From the NCBI RefSeq assembly GCF_007679495.1, contig NZ_VEGP01000006.1:62001-126000 (forward strand): a stretch of DNA of 64,000 nucleotides. Reading direction: 5' to 3'. The DNA comes from Paenibacillus sp. 32O-W. Its GTDB lineage: Bacteria > Bacillota > Bacilli > Paenibacillales > NBRC-103111. Positions 8,469-16,136 of the stretch are shown here, piece by piece; the stretch's first letter is position 1; every line of letters starts with the position of its first letter. The notes under the pieces are model-generated. The model was not told where the DNA came from, made no database searches, and was given only the letters and a program-made list of their open reading frames with translations. Made by a program: the position numbers and the translations under genes.

Positions 8469-8912
8469 TTATATCCATTTATTCAATACTTTATCGTAGC
8501 CGGCGATTTCCTCAGGCTTAAAGAAGTTGTTGATTTCCCGTTCCGCACTTTCCGGCGAATCGGATCCGTGAATCAGATTCATTCCGGTATGGACGGCGAA
8601 ATCTCCGCGAATGGTTCCCGGCTGCGCATCCAGAGTATTGGTCTTGCCCATCATGAGACGGGACAGGGCGATGACCTGATCTCCCTGCCACACCATGGCA
8701 AATACCGGTCCCGAAGTAATGAAGCTTACCAGGTCCTCGTAAAACGGCTTGCCCTTGTGCTCCGCATAGTGATATTCGGCCTGCTCACGGGAAATGACCA
8801 TCAGCTTGCCGGCCACCAGTTGAAATCCTTTCTGCTCAAAGCGCTTAACGATCTCCCCGATCAATCCGCGTTGGACCCCATCAGGCTTTACCATCAAAAA
8901 TGTTTTTTCCAT
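8469..8912 (-). CDS. ndk: Nucleoside diphosphate kinase
   Basis: Balances NTP and dNTP pools by transferring the gamma phosphate through a phospho-histidine. 147 aa. [16 protein letters not shown] opens the protein, with RPTH-like [11 protein letters not shown] in the middle and the active-site His in [13 protein letters not shown]. Start set at ATG 8910-8912, eight bases after AGGAG; a GTG and an ATG just upstream are too close to that Shine-Dalgarno. Lies between cheR and hepT as in B. subtilis. Confidence 0.97.
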   Translation of the reverse strand: MEKTFLMVKPDGVQRGLIGEIVKRFEQKGFQLVAGKLMVISREQAEYHYAEHKGKPFYEDLVSFITSGPVFAMVWQGDQVIALSRLMMGKTNTLDAQPGTIRGDFAVHTGMNLIHGSDSPESAEREINNFFKPEEIAGYDKVLNKWI

Positions 8913-8944
8913 TTCCATCACTCCTGTTTTGTATTATCAATCAT

Positions 8945-9919
8945 TCAGTAAGAACGATTCCCAACAAAATGAGCTACTCTGATCAGATCTTTCTTGGCTT
9001 GAATTTCGGGAAGCGGGCCAAGCGCCTGTATCGCTCGGTCAATATATCGGGACGCAAGCTCCTCCGCTTGGCGGACTCCTTCGCTTCCCCGCACTATATC
9101 AAGGAAGCGACTGACATCGGTCTGGCCTTCCGCGGCGCGGATCCGGTTCAATTCTTCGAGAAGAGGTGCGCGGAGCTTGTCCTCCCTGAGAGCACACAGA
9201 ATGGGCAAGGTAATGTTGCCCTGCTTGACATCGCTGCCCGGCGGTTTGCCCAGCTCCTTCTCGGTCCCGGTAATGTCCAGCAAATCATCCCGGATCTGGA
9301 ACGCCATCCCTACGTTGTATCCGTACAGATACAATCGGTTGGAGATCGTCTCCGGAACCCCTGAGGCGATCGCCCCAAGCTGACAGCTAATCGCAATCAG
9401 CAAAGCCGTCTTTCTCTTGATCCTCAGCAAATAATTGCGGAGCGTTTGACCAGTATGGAAGAAATAACGAATCTGTTCCATCTCTCCGATACAAAGTTCG
9501 ACGATGGCCTTGGACATGATTTGATGGATAGTGGGGTTCGACAATTGAGTCGCTACCCCTATCGCTTTAGCAAATATATAATCCCCCGTATACATCGCTA
9601 TCCGATTATCCCATTTGGATTTCACGGTCAGCTGACCTCTGCGGGTATCGGCATCGTCGATCACATCGTCGTGAACGAGACTTGCCATATGAATAAGCTC
9701 CATTGGAATGGCTATGTATTTCAATTTATCCAAATCGTAATCCCCGAACTGCCCGGCCAGCAATACAAACACAGGCCGCAGACGCTTGCCTCCCGCCTTC
9801 AACAGGTGGCTGGACGTCTCCCGCAGCTCGGGATGATCGGAATGAACGCTTTTTAACAATTCTTTCTCGAGATAGTTTAAATCCTTCTTGATTCTGGCGT
9901 AAATATCAATTATTTTCAT
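8945..9919 (-). CDS. hepT: Heptaprenyl diphosphate synthase component II
   Basis: Catalytic subunit of the two-component heptaprenyl diphosphate synthase that makes the menaquinone side chain; pairs with HepS encoded at 12978-13841. 324 aa trans-prenyltransferase fold with KAGGKRLRP (IPP binding), first Asp-rich motif HDDVIDDAD and second motif FQIRDDLLD, plus GKPPGSDVKQGNITLP. Overlaps the mqnA stop by four bases, so it is the last gene of the quinone operon. Chain length cannot be read from the sequence alone; the HepS partner supports C35. Confidence 0.94.
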   Translation of the reverse strand: MKIIDIYARIKKDLNYLEKELLKSVHSDHPELRETSSHLLKAGGKRLRPVFVLLAGQFGDYDLDKLKYIAIPMELIHMASLVHDDVIDDADTRRGQLTVKSKWDNRIAMYTGDYIFAKAIGVATQLSNPTIHQIMSKAIVELCIGEMEQIRYFFHTGQTLRNYLLRIKRKTALLIAISCQLGAIASGVPETISNRLYLYGYNVGMAFQIRDDLLDITGTEKELGKPPGSDVKQGNITLPILCALREDKLRAPLLEELNRIRAAEGQTDVSRFLDIVRGSEGVRQAEELASRYIDRAIQALGPLPEIQAKKDLIRVAHFVGNRSY

Positions 9920-10779
9920 TCGTTCACCTGTATGACGGAATTATCGTGCCAGATTTTCAGCGATACGGGCTCCTCCAGCAATCCAAGCTCCCAACCATAT
10001 TGGTAGTACAGCCGGAGGCCTTCCCATTGAGCGGGGCCAAAGTCGTAGGTTAGCTGCTGGAAATACTGCTTCCAGTACAATTCGCTTCCGCCGATCGACG
10101 ACTGGGCGTCGCGGATCATCTCTTCCGGGCGGGCCATTCCCTGCTCCTTACTCCAGCAGAACGCCTCATAAATGCGCCGGACCACTTCCGGTCGTTCTCG
10201 CAGCGCCTGTTCCCGAACCGCCCAAACGGCGAAGGTCATTGATTTCCCCGTCCAGTGATTCCACAGCTGACCAAGATCAGTGACCTGGTAACCCGATCGG
10301 CTCCAACTGGCCCGAATGGCATCGTCTCCGATCAGCAATGCCGCATCGGACTCTTTCATCATATCATCTAACGATGGAGAAGCATAGAAATAGGTCGGCC
10401 GGCCCCCATAATATTTCGAAATAATGATTTTCAGCAGATTGACGGAACTTGCCGAAGTCGTGGGCAGCGCTATCGTTCCATGGACAATCTCCTCCAATGG
10501 CCGACGATGAAACAGCAGAATCGAATTGACTCTGCCGAAAGCGCTCACGGACAGATCGGGAAATAACACGCAGTCTTTAAAGTATTGCCCATAAGCGAAG
10601 GAAGAAATCGGCCCCATATCGATCTTACCTTCTGCCAATGCTTTATTCAAGCTCGTCGGCACCTGCAGAAGCTGCTCGGCCTCTTCTTGAAACTGCTCCA
10701 TCGGAAAATAATAAAAGATCGGCCAAACATTCGTATAATTAATTCTGCCTATCCGAATTTTCTTTGTTTTGTTTTCCAT
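9916..10779 (-). CDS. mqnA: Chorismate dehydratase MqnA (futalosine menaquinone pathway)
   Basis: First committed enzyme of the futalosine route: dehydrates chorismate to 3-enolpyruvylbenzoate. 287 aa with the periplasmic-binding-protein-like fold of the family, beginning IRIGRINYTNVWPIFYYFP and containing GPISSFAYGQ and LLIGDDAIRA. The start overlaps the end of ubiX by 41 bases; a GGAGAAGG Shine-Dalgarno precedes the ATG. Encoded with menG, hepS and hepT, which ties it to menaquinone. The classical men genes are not in this window. Confidence 0.9.
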   Translation of the reverse strand: MENKTKKIRIGRINYTNVWPIFYYFPMEQFQEEAEQLLQVPTSLNKALAEGKIDMGPISSFAYGQYFKDCVLFPDLSVSAFGRVNSILLFHRRPLEEIVHGTIALPTTSASSVNLLKIIISKYYGGRPTYFYASPSLDDMMKESDAALLIGDDAIRASWSRSGYQVTDLGQLWNHWTGKSMTFAVWAVREQALRERPEVVRRIYEAFCWSKEQGMARPEEMIRDAQSSIGGSELYWKQYFQQLTYDFGPAQWEGLRLYYQYGWELGLLEEPVSLKIWHDNSVIQVNE

Positions 10780-11377
10780 TGCCTTCTCCCCATCTTATAT
10801 ACAGATCGTGTTCTATCTCCATGGAGTCCAAAACTTTGCCCACCATAAAATCGACCACTTCATCCAAAGATGAAGGCTTCTGGTAAAATCCCGGCATGGC
10901 CGGAATGATCCGGATCCCCATTCTCGCAAGAGTCAGCATATTTTCCAAGTGTATGGCGTGCAGCGGAGTTTCGCGGGGAACGAGAATCAGCTTCCTGCCT
11001 TCCTTCATCATGACATCGGCCGCTCTCTCCAGCAAATTATCGGATGAACCCCGGGCAATCCCAGACAAGGTTCCCATCGAGCACGGGATGACAACCATGC
11101 CCTTCGTCAGGAACGTTCCGCTGGCTACACTTGCTCCAATATCCTGTATGGGATGATAGATCAGTTCCCCCGGCAAATCTTTAAAGTGCTCCTTCAGCGT
11201 ATCCCTCCTGCGCGGAGAAGCGCTCCAATCCAATTCATCATGCAGCACCCGCCATCCGGCATCCGTAATGATCAGATGAACCGTCTCTCCCCTTGCCAGC
11301 AGTTCCTCGCATAGACGGACTCCATAAATCACGCCACTGGCACCTGTCATTCCAACAATCCATTTCTCCCTGGCCAT
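10739..11377 (-). CDS. ubiX: UbiX-family flavin prenyltransferase
   Basis: Makes prenyl-FMN, the cofactor used by UbiD-family decarboxylases. 212 aa with the flavin-binding GMTGASGVIYGVRL start, PCSMGTLSGIARGSSDNLLERAADV, and PRETPLHAIHLENM, the family signatures. One base separates it from the preceding ubiA-family gene. In a futalosine operon it would supply prenyl-FMN to the decarboxylase that acts on the naphthoate intermediate (inference); no ubiD gene is visible here. Confidence 0.93.
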   Translation of the reverse strand: MAREKWIVGMTGASGVIYGVRLCEELLARGETVHLIITDAGWRVLHDELDWSASPRRRDTLKEHFKDLPGELIYHPIQDIGASVASGTFLTKGMVVIPCSMGTLSGIARGSSDNLLERAADVMMKEGRKLILVPRETPLHAIHLENMLTLARMGIRIIPAMPGFYQKPSSLDEVVDFMVGKVLDSMEIEHDLYIRWGEGNGKQNKENSDRQN

Positions 11378-11378
11378 C

Positions 11379-12245
11379 TTACATCACCACCAGATCGATT
11401 AAAGTAAAGACGAATACAACGACGCTCAATACGCCGTTCATCGTGAAGAAAGCAGTATTTAAACGGGACAAATCTTTCGGGGAGACAATCCAATGCTCAT
11501 AGAAAAGAATTAAATAAGAAATAATGAGACCGGCGAAATACCACCAGCTTAAGTCGGTAATGAAAAACAATGCGCTTAGTCCGATCGCGGTGATGACATG
11601 GAACGATTTAGCTATCCACAGGGCCTTAGCTACTCCAAAACGGCTGGGAATAGAATGCAATCCTTCCTCCCGGTCGAAATCCGTATCTTGGCAAGCATAG
11701 ATGACATCGAACCCGGCTGTCCAGAAAGCAATCGCAATATAAAAAATAAACGCTGTCCAGGTAATCTCACCGGTGACCGCAACCCACCCGCCCAATGGGG
11801 CAAGGGCAATCGTCAATCCCAGGATAATGTGGCAGCTCCAGGTAAATCGTTTCGTATACGAGTAGAAAACAAGAAAAAAGACCGCTATGGGCAGCAGTTT
11901 CATCGCAAGCGCATTGAGTTGAGAGGCGGCAATAAATAGCAGGACAAAGGACACCACAATAAAAATATAAACTTCCTTCGACGTCAATAACCCCGCCGGT
12001 ATGGCCCTTCCTGCGGTACGCGGATTCTTCTGGTCAATCGCTCTGTCGATCAGCCGGTTAAGGCCCATGGCGGCGCTTCTCGCCCCAACCATGGCCAAGG
12101 TAACCCATCCGATTTGCGCCCAGCTCGGAAATTCCCCGAACATAACAAAGGCTCCCAGCAGCGATCCCATATAAGCGAAGGGCAAGGCGAACAGCGTATG
12201 TTCGAACTTAATCATTTCAAGAAAAACTTTTACTTTATTCAACAT
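11379..12245 (-). CDS. UbiA-family prenyltransferase, probable MqnP
   Basis: Integral membrane enzyme that attaches the polyprenyl chain to an aromatic acid. 288 aa with about eight hydrophobic segments. The first Asp-rich motif reads NRLIDRAIDQKNPRTAGR and the second YACQDTDFDREEGLHSIPSRFG, both typical of the 4-hydroxybenzoate-type branch (UbiA/MqnP) rather than MenA. Its place between menG and ubiX/mqnA supports prenylation of the futalosine-pathway naphthoate (inference). The overall family assignment is firm; the substrate is less certain. Confidence 0.88.
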   Translation of the reverse strand: MLNKVKVFLEMIKFEHTLFALPFAYMGSLLGAFVMFGEFPSWAQIGWVTLAMVGARSAAMGLNRLIDRAIDQKNPRTAGRAIPAGLLTSKEVYIFIVVSFVLLFIAASQLNALAMKLLPIAVFFLVFYSYTKRFTWSCHIILGLTIALAPLGGWVAVTGEITWTAFIFYIAIAFWTAGFDVIYACQDTDFDREEGLHSIPSRFGVAKALWIAKSFHVITAIGLSALFFITDLSWWYFAGLIISYLILFYEHWIVSPKDLSRLNTAFFTMNGVLSVVVFVFTLIDLVVM

Positions 12246-12252
12246 TAAGGTT

Positions 12253-12966
12253 TCACCTGCGATTATTGGGTTTATCCCCTATATGTAAGGCAGCTATGCC
12301 TCCGGTTAAAGGATAGGTTTGGACGTTCTCCAGTCCTATTTCCTCAAAGATGGCCGCCAGCTGTTTATAGTCTGGAAAATGAACCAGGGATTCTGGAAGC
12401 CATTTGTACTGCTCATGCTTTCCGGCGATTAATTTCCCGAGAAGCGGTAGGATATTCTGAAAGTAAAAATAATAAATGCCCTTGAACGGCTGCCAAGTCG
12501 GCTTGGACAGCTCCAGTGAAACCACCTTGCCGCCGGGCTTCACCACCCGCTGCATTTCCCGAATGACCTGCTTGAAATCGGGGACATTCCGCAAAGCGAA
12601 GCCGATCGTGGCATAGTCAAAGGTGTTATCGTCAAATGGCAGCTCCATAGCGTTTCCTTGAACGAGCGAAATCTGCTTGTCCAAACCGAGCTTCTCTACC
12701 TTGGCCGCCCCATAATCCAGCATATTGCGGCTAAAGTCCAGCCCGACAATCTCTCCGGTTCCGCTGGCTTGAGCCAGACTGATCGTCCAGTCACAGGTTC
12801 CACAGCAGAGATCAATGGCGCTGTCTCCGGCTTGCACGTTCAGCTTGCGCATCGTAAATTTGCGCCAATGCTTATGTTGGTTAAAGCTGAGAATGCTGTT
12901 CATCATATCGTACTTCGGCGCTATGCTTTCAAAAACGGAATGGACAAATTCTTCCTTCGATTTCAC
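12253..12966 (-). CDS. menG: Demethylmenaquinone methyltransferase
   Basis: SAM-dependent C-methylation that completes menaquinone. 237 aa. Begins KEEFVHSVFESIAPKYDMMNSILSF, with the SAM-binding IDLCCGTCDWTI, then FALRNVPD and the late GGIAALHIGDKP, a standard UbiE/MenG layout. Lies between hepS (11 bases upstream) and the ubiA-family gene (seven bases downstream), so it is co-transcribed. In B. subtilis menG separates hepS and hepT; here three extra genes follow it before hepT. Confidence 0.95.
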   Translation of the reverse strand: MKSKEEFVHSVFESIAPKYDMMNSILSFNQHKHWRKFTMRKLNVQAGDSAIDLCCGTCDWTISLAQASGTGEIVGLDFSRNMLDYGAAKVEKLGLDKQISLVQGNAMELPFDDNTFDYATIGFALRNVPDFKQVIREMQRVVKPGGKVVSLELSKPTWQPFKGIYYFYFQNILPLLGKLIAGKHEQYKWLPESLVHFPDYKQLAAIFEEIGLENVQTYPLTGGIAALHIGDKPNNRR

Positions 12967-12977
12967 TCTGCCTCACC

Positions 12978-13841
12978 TCATCTTTCTTCCAACAATTGCG
13001 GCATGCCGACAAACCTGTAGTAGGTTTCCTGCAGCCGGAAGAGCTCTTCGGTTAAATTCGACGGCTCCAGCTTCCGGATGATTTCTTTCAGATGCTCCAA
13101 TTGTTCGTCCAGCATCTGGGAGAGCTTGCCGGCGATATTATACTTCTGCAGCATAGAACGGATCAGTCCTCCGTCGGTTTTGTCCGAGGAAAGATAAGAT
13201 CGCTCCTCCTTGGTTCCAAACTGCAGCAAATGCCAAAAGCCCCAACTGTTGCGAAATTGGTGCAGCGAATCCGCTCGGAACATTTCTTTCACAAGCACCT
13301 CGCACTTTGTAAAGCCGGTTAATATTTCGGGCCAAACCTTCAGATATCCGTCCGAGATCATCTTGTTGAAGGACAGGAACAACTGTGTCTTGATATTGAC
13401 GGATTGCTGCAAATATTCCTCCGCCGTCAGCTTCAGCTGCTTCATCTGCAGATAGAAATTCATCTTCATGCGGTTAACCTCGCAGATGGATAGAGACAGC
13501 TGCTTAATAATATCAATTTGTCCGGCCTGAGACAGAAGATTGTAAAATCTCGAACTGAAATAAGCGCCTGCCAGCACCTTTAATTGGCGTGAACGCGCTT
13601 CGTTCTGTTCTTTAAGCTCATTCGATTCCGGAACCTGGTCATGCGTATCCAGACCAACCTGAACGAGAGATGTCACTAGTGCAAATAAATTTCGGTTTTC
13701 TTCCTGAATTCCTTTGGCATTTAAAAAGGCTAGCAGCAGTCTTGTCCGGGCTTCCGGAAAGTCAGGCAGGGAAGTATGACTCTGGATCATATCATACTCC
13801 ATGTACGGCTTCGCCATTTCTTGAATTCGAGATTTCGTCAT
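12978..13841 (-). CDS. hepS: Heptaprenyl diphosphate synthase component I
   Basis: Non-catalytic, chain-length-setting subunit that works with HepT. 287 aa, mostly alpha-helical, with no DDxxD motif, as expected for component I. Start chosen at ATG 13839-13841 (MTKSRIQEMAKPYM) because GGAGG lies six bases upstream; a much longer upstream frame is not protein-like. First gene of hepS-menG-ubiA-ubiX-mqnA-hepT. HepS proteins diverge quickly, so the call rests on weak similarity plus the menG-hepT context. Confidence 0.82.
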   Translation of the reverse strand: MTKSRIQEMAKPYMEYDMIQSHTSLPDFPEARTRLLLAFLNAKGIQEENRNLFALVTSLVQVGLDTHDQVPESNELKEQNEARSRQLKVLAGAYFSSRFYNLLSQAGQIDIIKQLSLSICEVNRMKMNFYLQMKQLKLTAEEYLQQSVNIKTQLFLSFNKMISDGYLKVWPEILTGFTKCEVLVKEMFRADSLHQFRNSWGFWHLLQFGTKEERSYLSSDKTDGGLIRSMLQKYNIAGKLSQMLDEQLEHLKEIIRKLEPSNLTEELFRLQETYYRFVGMPQLLEER

Positions 13842-13886
13842 ACGCCGCCTCCGAACATACCAAGTGCATGATAAATACAACATATA

Positions 13887-13895
13887 ATTATAGCA
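13887..13895 (-). promoter_or_regulatory. Extended -10 promoter of the quinone operon
   Basis: TGCTATAAT (TGn plus consensus TATAAT) about 45 bases before hepS. No convincing -35 at 17-18 bases, which an extended -10 can tolerate. Confidence 0.6.
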
Positions 13896-14068
13896 TAACC
13901 TGACAGAGATCGTACAATCAACCGTCCGGCCAATTATTACGAAAAAGTGAACGAAAGAAAACCGGACGGGGCAGGCGTGCAGCGGCTGTTCTAACGAGCC
14001 TGACGACGCCCGCAGGCGATCCTTACTTACGTTATGGGCTGTCAATTTACTTTTATCAGAATGGCCCG

Positions 14069-14605
14069 TCAGTAGGCGTATACATCCTTCCATTTCTGCG
14101 TATAGGTGATACGGTATCGGGATTGCAAATATTGCCGGACATCCTGGCCGCTCAGCTCCTTCAGCGCTTCTTGTCCCTGAACCCTCTCCTTGCGCGCATC
14201 CATCGAGACAAGCAGCAGGCCGTTTCGTTCGCGGCTAACGCTGGAAGCTTCCATCACCCGTACTAGCACCTGATCTACATTGGTATGGTTTTGCAACCCG
14301 AATTTCGACAATTCGTAAAGATCATGATACACACGGCTGGCTGTCGATCCGGCGGGAGCTCCCAGATCGATCGACAAGATCGAGTTATTCCAATCTACCC
14401 GGCGGATGTTAAGCTGTAGAGGAAGCATGGTCATCTTATCTACCAGATTCTCATCGCTCAAGCGCGTTGAATGATTTTCCTTGAACACCGCCAGCTCGTT
14501 ATCATTCATCAAATTGAACCTCTCCCACTGAGGCAGAGTGCTGAGAAACAATGCTATAGCGGCAGTAATCAGACAAACCGACAGAATGGCGGCTGGCCAT
14601 TTCAT
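14069..14605 (-). CDS. Membrane-anchored protein of unknown function
   Basis: 178 aa. Residues 5-24 form one hydrophobic segment (AAILSVCLITAAIALFLST), so the protein is probably anchored with its bulk outside the cell. The rest is soluble with a mixed alpha/beta appearance and no motif that I recognise. A purine-rich GGGAGGT Shine-Dalgarno precedes the ATG. It lies between the quinone operon and mtrB and seems to be a single gene; the downstream 227 bases to hepS hold only the hepS promoter. Function unknown. Confidence 0.75.
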   Translation of the reverse strand: MKWPAAILSVCLITAAIALFLSTLPQWERFNLMNDNELAVFKENHSTRLSDENLVDKMTMLPLQLNIRRVDWNNSILSIDLGAPAGSTASRVYHDLYELSKFGLQNHTNVDQVLVRVMEASSVSRERNGLLLVSMDARKERVQGQEALKELSGQDVRQYLQSRYRITYTQKWKDVYAY

Positions 14606-14691
14606 TTGAAGAGACCTCCCTTTACCCGCATAAGGATTTTCAGGCGAATTACCTTGTCTTCATAAATGATTGCCTACCACCATTGTACAAT

Positions 14692-14715
14692 GAAAAAAAG
14701 CAGGCTATGCCTGCT
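14692..14715 (-). terminator. Intrinsic terminator of mtrB
   Basis: Perfect 7-bp stem AGCAGGC/GCCTGCT with a three-base loop (14699-14715) followed by seven T on the minus strand, starting nine bases after the mtrB stop. Confidence 0.9.
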
Positions 14716-14723
14716 AACTGCAT

Positions 14724-14951
14724 TTAATCGTCCGTCTCCATGACTCCGAACTTCGTCATAATGGTTGCTTTGCCCCTCACTTTAACCGCCGATGTATGCT
14801 CGGTAAACTGGGCGATCATAACCTCACCCTTGTCCAGCTTCTCCGTGTGGTGGAATCGGGTGTCGTTCCCTCTCGTCAACCCGATAACATGCACTCCATT
14901 ATCCTTGGCCTTAATAATAAAAAAGTCACCTTGATTATTCAAGATCGGCAT
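14724..14951 (-). CDS. mtrB: Tryptophan RNA-binding attenuation protein (TRAP)
   Basis: Forms the 11-subunit ring that binds tryptophan and then GAG/UAG repeats in trp leaders. 75 aa from the ATG at 14949-14951, the same length as B. subtilis TRAP and closely similar along its whole length: [47 protein letters not shown]. The Lys and Lys-x-Arg residues known to contact RNA (here K38, K57, R59) are kept. Another ATG four codons upstream (14961-14963) is possible; the GGAGG lies too close to the chosen ATG, so the exact start is open. Monocistronic here; the usual partner folE/mtrA is absent. Confidence 0.95.
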   Translation of the reverse strand: MPILNNQGDFFIIKAKDNGVHVIGLTRGNDTRFHHTEKLDKGEVMIAQFTEHTSAVKVRGKATIMTKFGVMETDD

Positions 14952-14985
14952 CCTCCCAAACATGAAGAATCTCTTCTGTTTCCTA

Positions 14986-15014
14986 ATGATGCTAAAAAAA
15001 CAGGACAATGTCAA
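14986..15014 (-). promoter_or_regulatory. Promoter of mtrB
   Basis: Consensus TTGACA (15009-15014), 17-base spacer, weak CATCAT (14986-14991). It gives a very short leader for mtrB. Confidence 0.6.
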
Positions 15015-15126
15015 CCGGGGAAGTGAATCTTCGACTTCCAATCGATCAGCTCAATCTAGTTAGAGGCATTGCATCAAAAAGAAGCGAAGTGCAGGACATG
15101 CTGTTTTCAAAAATAGCGATCAATAA

Positions 15127-15174
15127 AGCAAAACCACTCTCCCCTGTGTACAAAGTACACTGAAGAAAGTGGTT
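15127..15174 (-). terminator. Terminator following tRNA-Pro
   Basis: Interrupted hairpin with outer arms AACCACT/AGTGGTT and inner arms GTGTAC/GTACAC (15132-15174), followed by a T-rich stretch on the minus strand. Confidence 0.65.
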
Positions 15175-15187
15175 ATGGAACATAAAA

Positions 15188-15261
15188 TCGGAGTAACAGG
15201 ATTTGAACCTGCGACCTCACCCACCCCAAGGGTGCGCGCTACCAGGCTGCGCTATACCCCG
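15188..15261 (-). tRNA. tRNA-Pro, anticodon GGG
   Basis: 74 bases that fold as a full cloverleaf: acceptor CGGGGTA/TACTCCG (one G-U), D arm GCGC/GCGC, anticodon stem CACCC/GGGTG with loop TTGGGGT giving anticodon GGG, T arm GCAGG/CCTGT with TTCAAAT. Discriminator base A; CCA is not encoded. Confidence 0.95.
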
Positions 15262-15381
15262 ATGCATAAGCTGCAAAAATTAGTATATCGCCTCCCAACC
15301 GGTAAGTCAAGACCTTATTCCTTATTTGTTGTATTCCTCCTGTCGGGCGGCTTCCACTGCCGCAGTGCCTAATGATTCGAA

Positions 15382-15550
15382 GCAAGGATAAACGGCTATC
15401 GTCCTTTGGGCAGGCGTGTTTAACGATGAAATGTAAAAAAGCTCCTAACAGAGCCATCTCGAAGATGATTAACCCGGTATTAGAGGAAGCTTTTTATGCC
15501 AATTAGAAAGTTTGTTCCATTTTAATGCATTATTGAACTTAAACTTTCTA
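15382..15550. repeat. Dispersed intergenic repeat with inverted-repeat tail
   Basis: Fills most of the 394-base gap between tRNA-Pro and hup. Bases 15382-15432 (GCAAGGATAAACGGC ... CGATGAAAT) match 34925-34980 closely. After it comes AAAAAAGCTCC/GGAAGCTTTTT (15436-15496 region), and then the 11-bp inverted repeat TTAGAAAGTTT/AAACTTTCTAA around 15502-15550. No gene is seen in the gap. Confidence 0.6.
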
Positions 15551-15595
15551 ATATAGTAAGAACAGGTATAGATGAAAATTTATACTTTTATAAGT

Positions 15596-15628
15596 TGAAA
15601 AAACCGTGCGCGACAAGGCGGCACGGTT
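15596..15628 (-). terminator. Terminator of hup
   Basis: Arms AACCGTGC/GCACGGTT (15601-15627) with an 11-base loop and a T run beyond, 28 bases after the hup stop. Confidence 0.9.
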
Positions 15629-15655
15629 TATGAAATCGGATATGTAAACAGGAGA

Positions 15656-15928
15656 TTATTGAATTCCATCTCTCAAAGCTTTCCCTGGTTTGAACGCAGG
15701 TACTTTGCTGGCTGCGATATCGATTTCTTCACCCGTTTGCGGATTCCGTCCTTTACGCGCGGAACGCTCACGAACTTCAAAGTTTCCAAACCCTACCAAT
15801 TGGACTTTATCACCGCTTTTCAGAGCTTCGGAAATAGCATCGAATACGGCTTCAACAGCCTTAGTAGCGTCTTTCTTGGACAGCTCCGACGTTTCAGCCA
15901 CTTTAGCAATCAATTCGGATTTATTCAT
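15656..15928 (-). CDS. hup: DNA-binding protein HU
   Basis: Small basic histone-like protein that bends and compacts DNA. 90 aa, standard length: [43 protein letters not shown] (the DNA-gripping arm), and [18 protein letters not shown] Shine-Dalgarno, own promoter and terminator, so an independent gene. Its position between mtrB and spoIVA equals that of hbs in B. subtilis. Confidence 0.98.
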   Translation of the reverse strand: MNKSELIAKVAETSELSKKDATKAVEAVFDAISEALKSGDKVQLVGFGNFEVRERSARKGRNPQTGEEIDIAASKVPAFKPGKALRDGIQ

Positions 15929-16028
15929 AGTCTTTCACCTCCTCCAACGATAATTAAATGTCCTTACTCCATGTGTTAACGGATTACTCGCAAAATATAC
16001 GTATTTACAAGGAAAAACGAACAAATTT

Positions 16029-16057
16029 ATAGTAATACACCTTTGTTGCATTTTCAA
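16029..16057 (-). promoter_or_regulatory. Candidate promoter of hup
   Basis: TTGAAA (16052-16057), 17-base spacer, TACTAT (16029-16034), about 100 bases before the start codon. The long A/T-rich leader has no other obvious feature. Confidence 0.5.
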
Positions 16058-16090
16058 GTATTCTACAATCTTTTTTTAAAAAATAAAAAT

Positions 16091-16116
16091 AAAGAACACT
16101 CCGGGGAGTGCTCTTT
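16091..16116 (-). terminator. Terminator of spoIVA
   Basis: Stem AAAGA-CACTCC/GGAGTG-TCTTT followed on the minus strand by a long A/T-rich tail with T runs, 20 bases after the spoIVA stop. Confidence 0.85.
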
Positions 16117-16136
16117 AAACCATGACCTGCTCTTAT

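Noticed and set aside
12978-14093. Long version of hepS starting at 14093
   Set aside because: The first 84 codons precede the extended -10 promoter region and have no Shine-Dalgarno; the ATG at 13841 has GGAGG at the correct distance.
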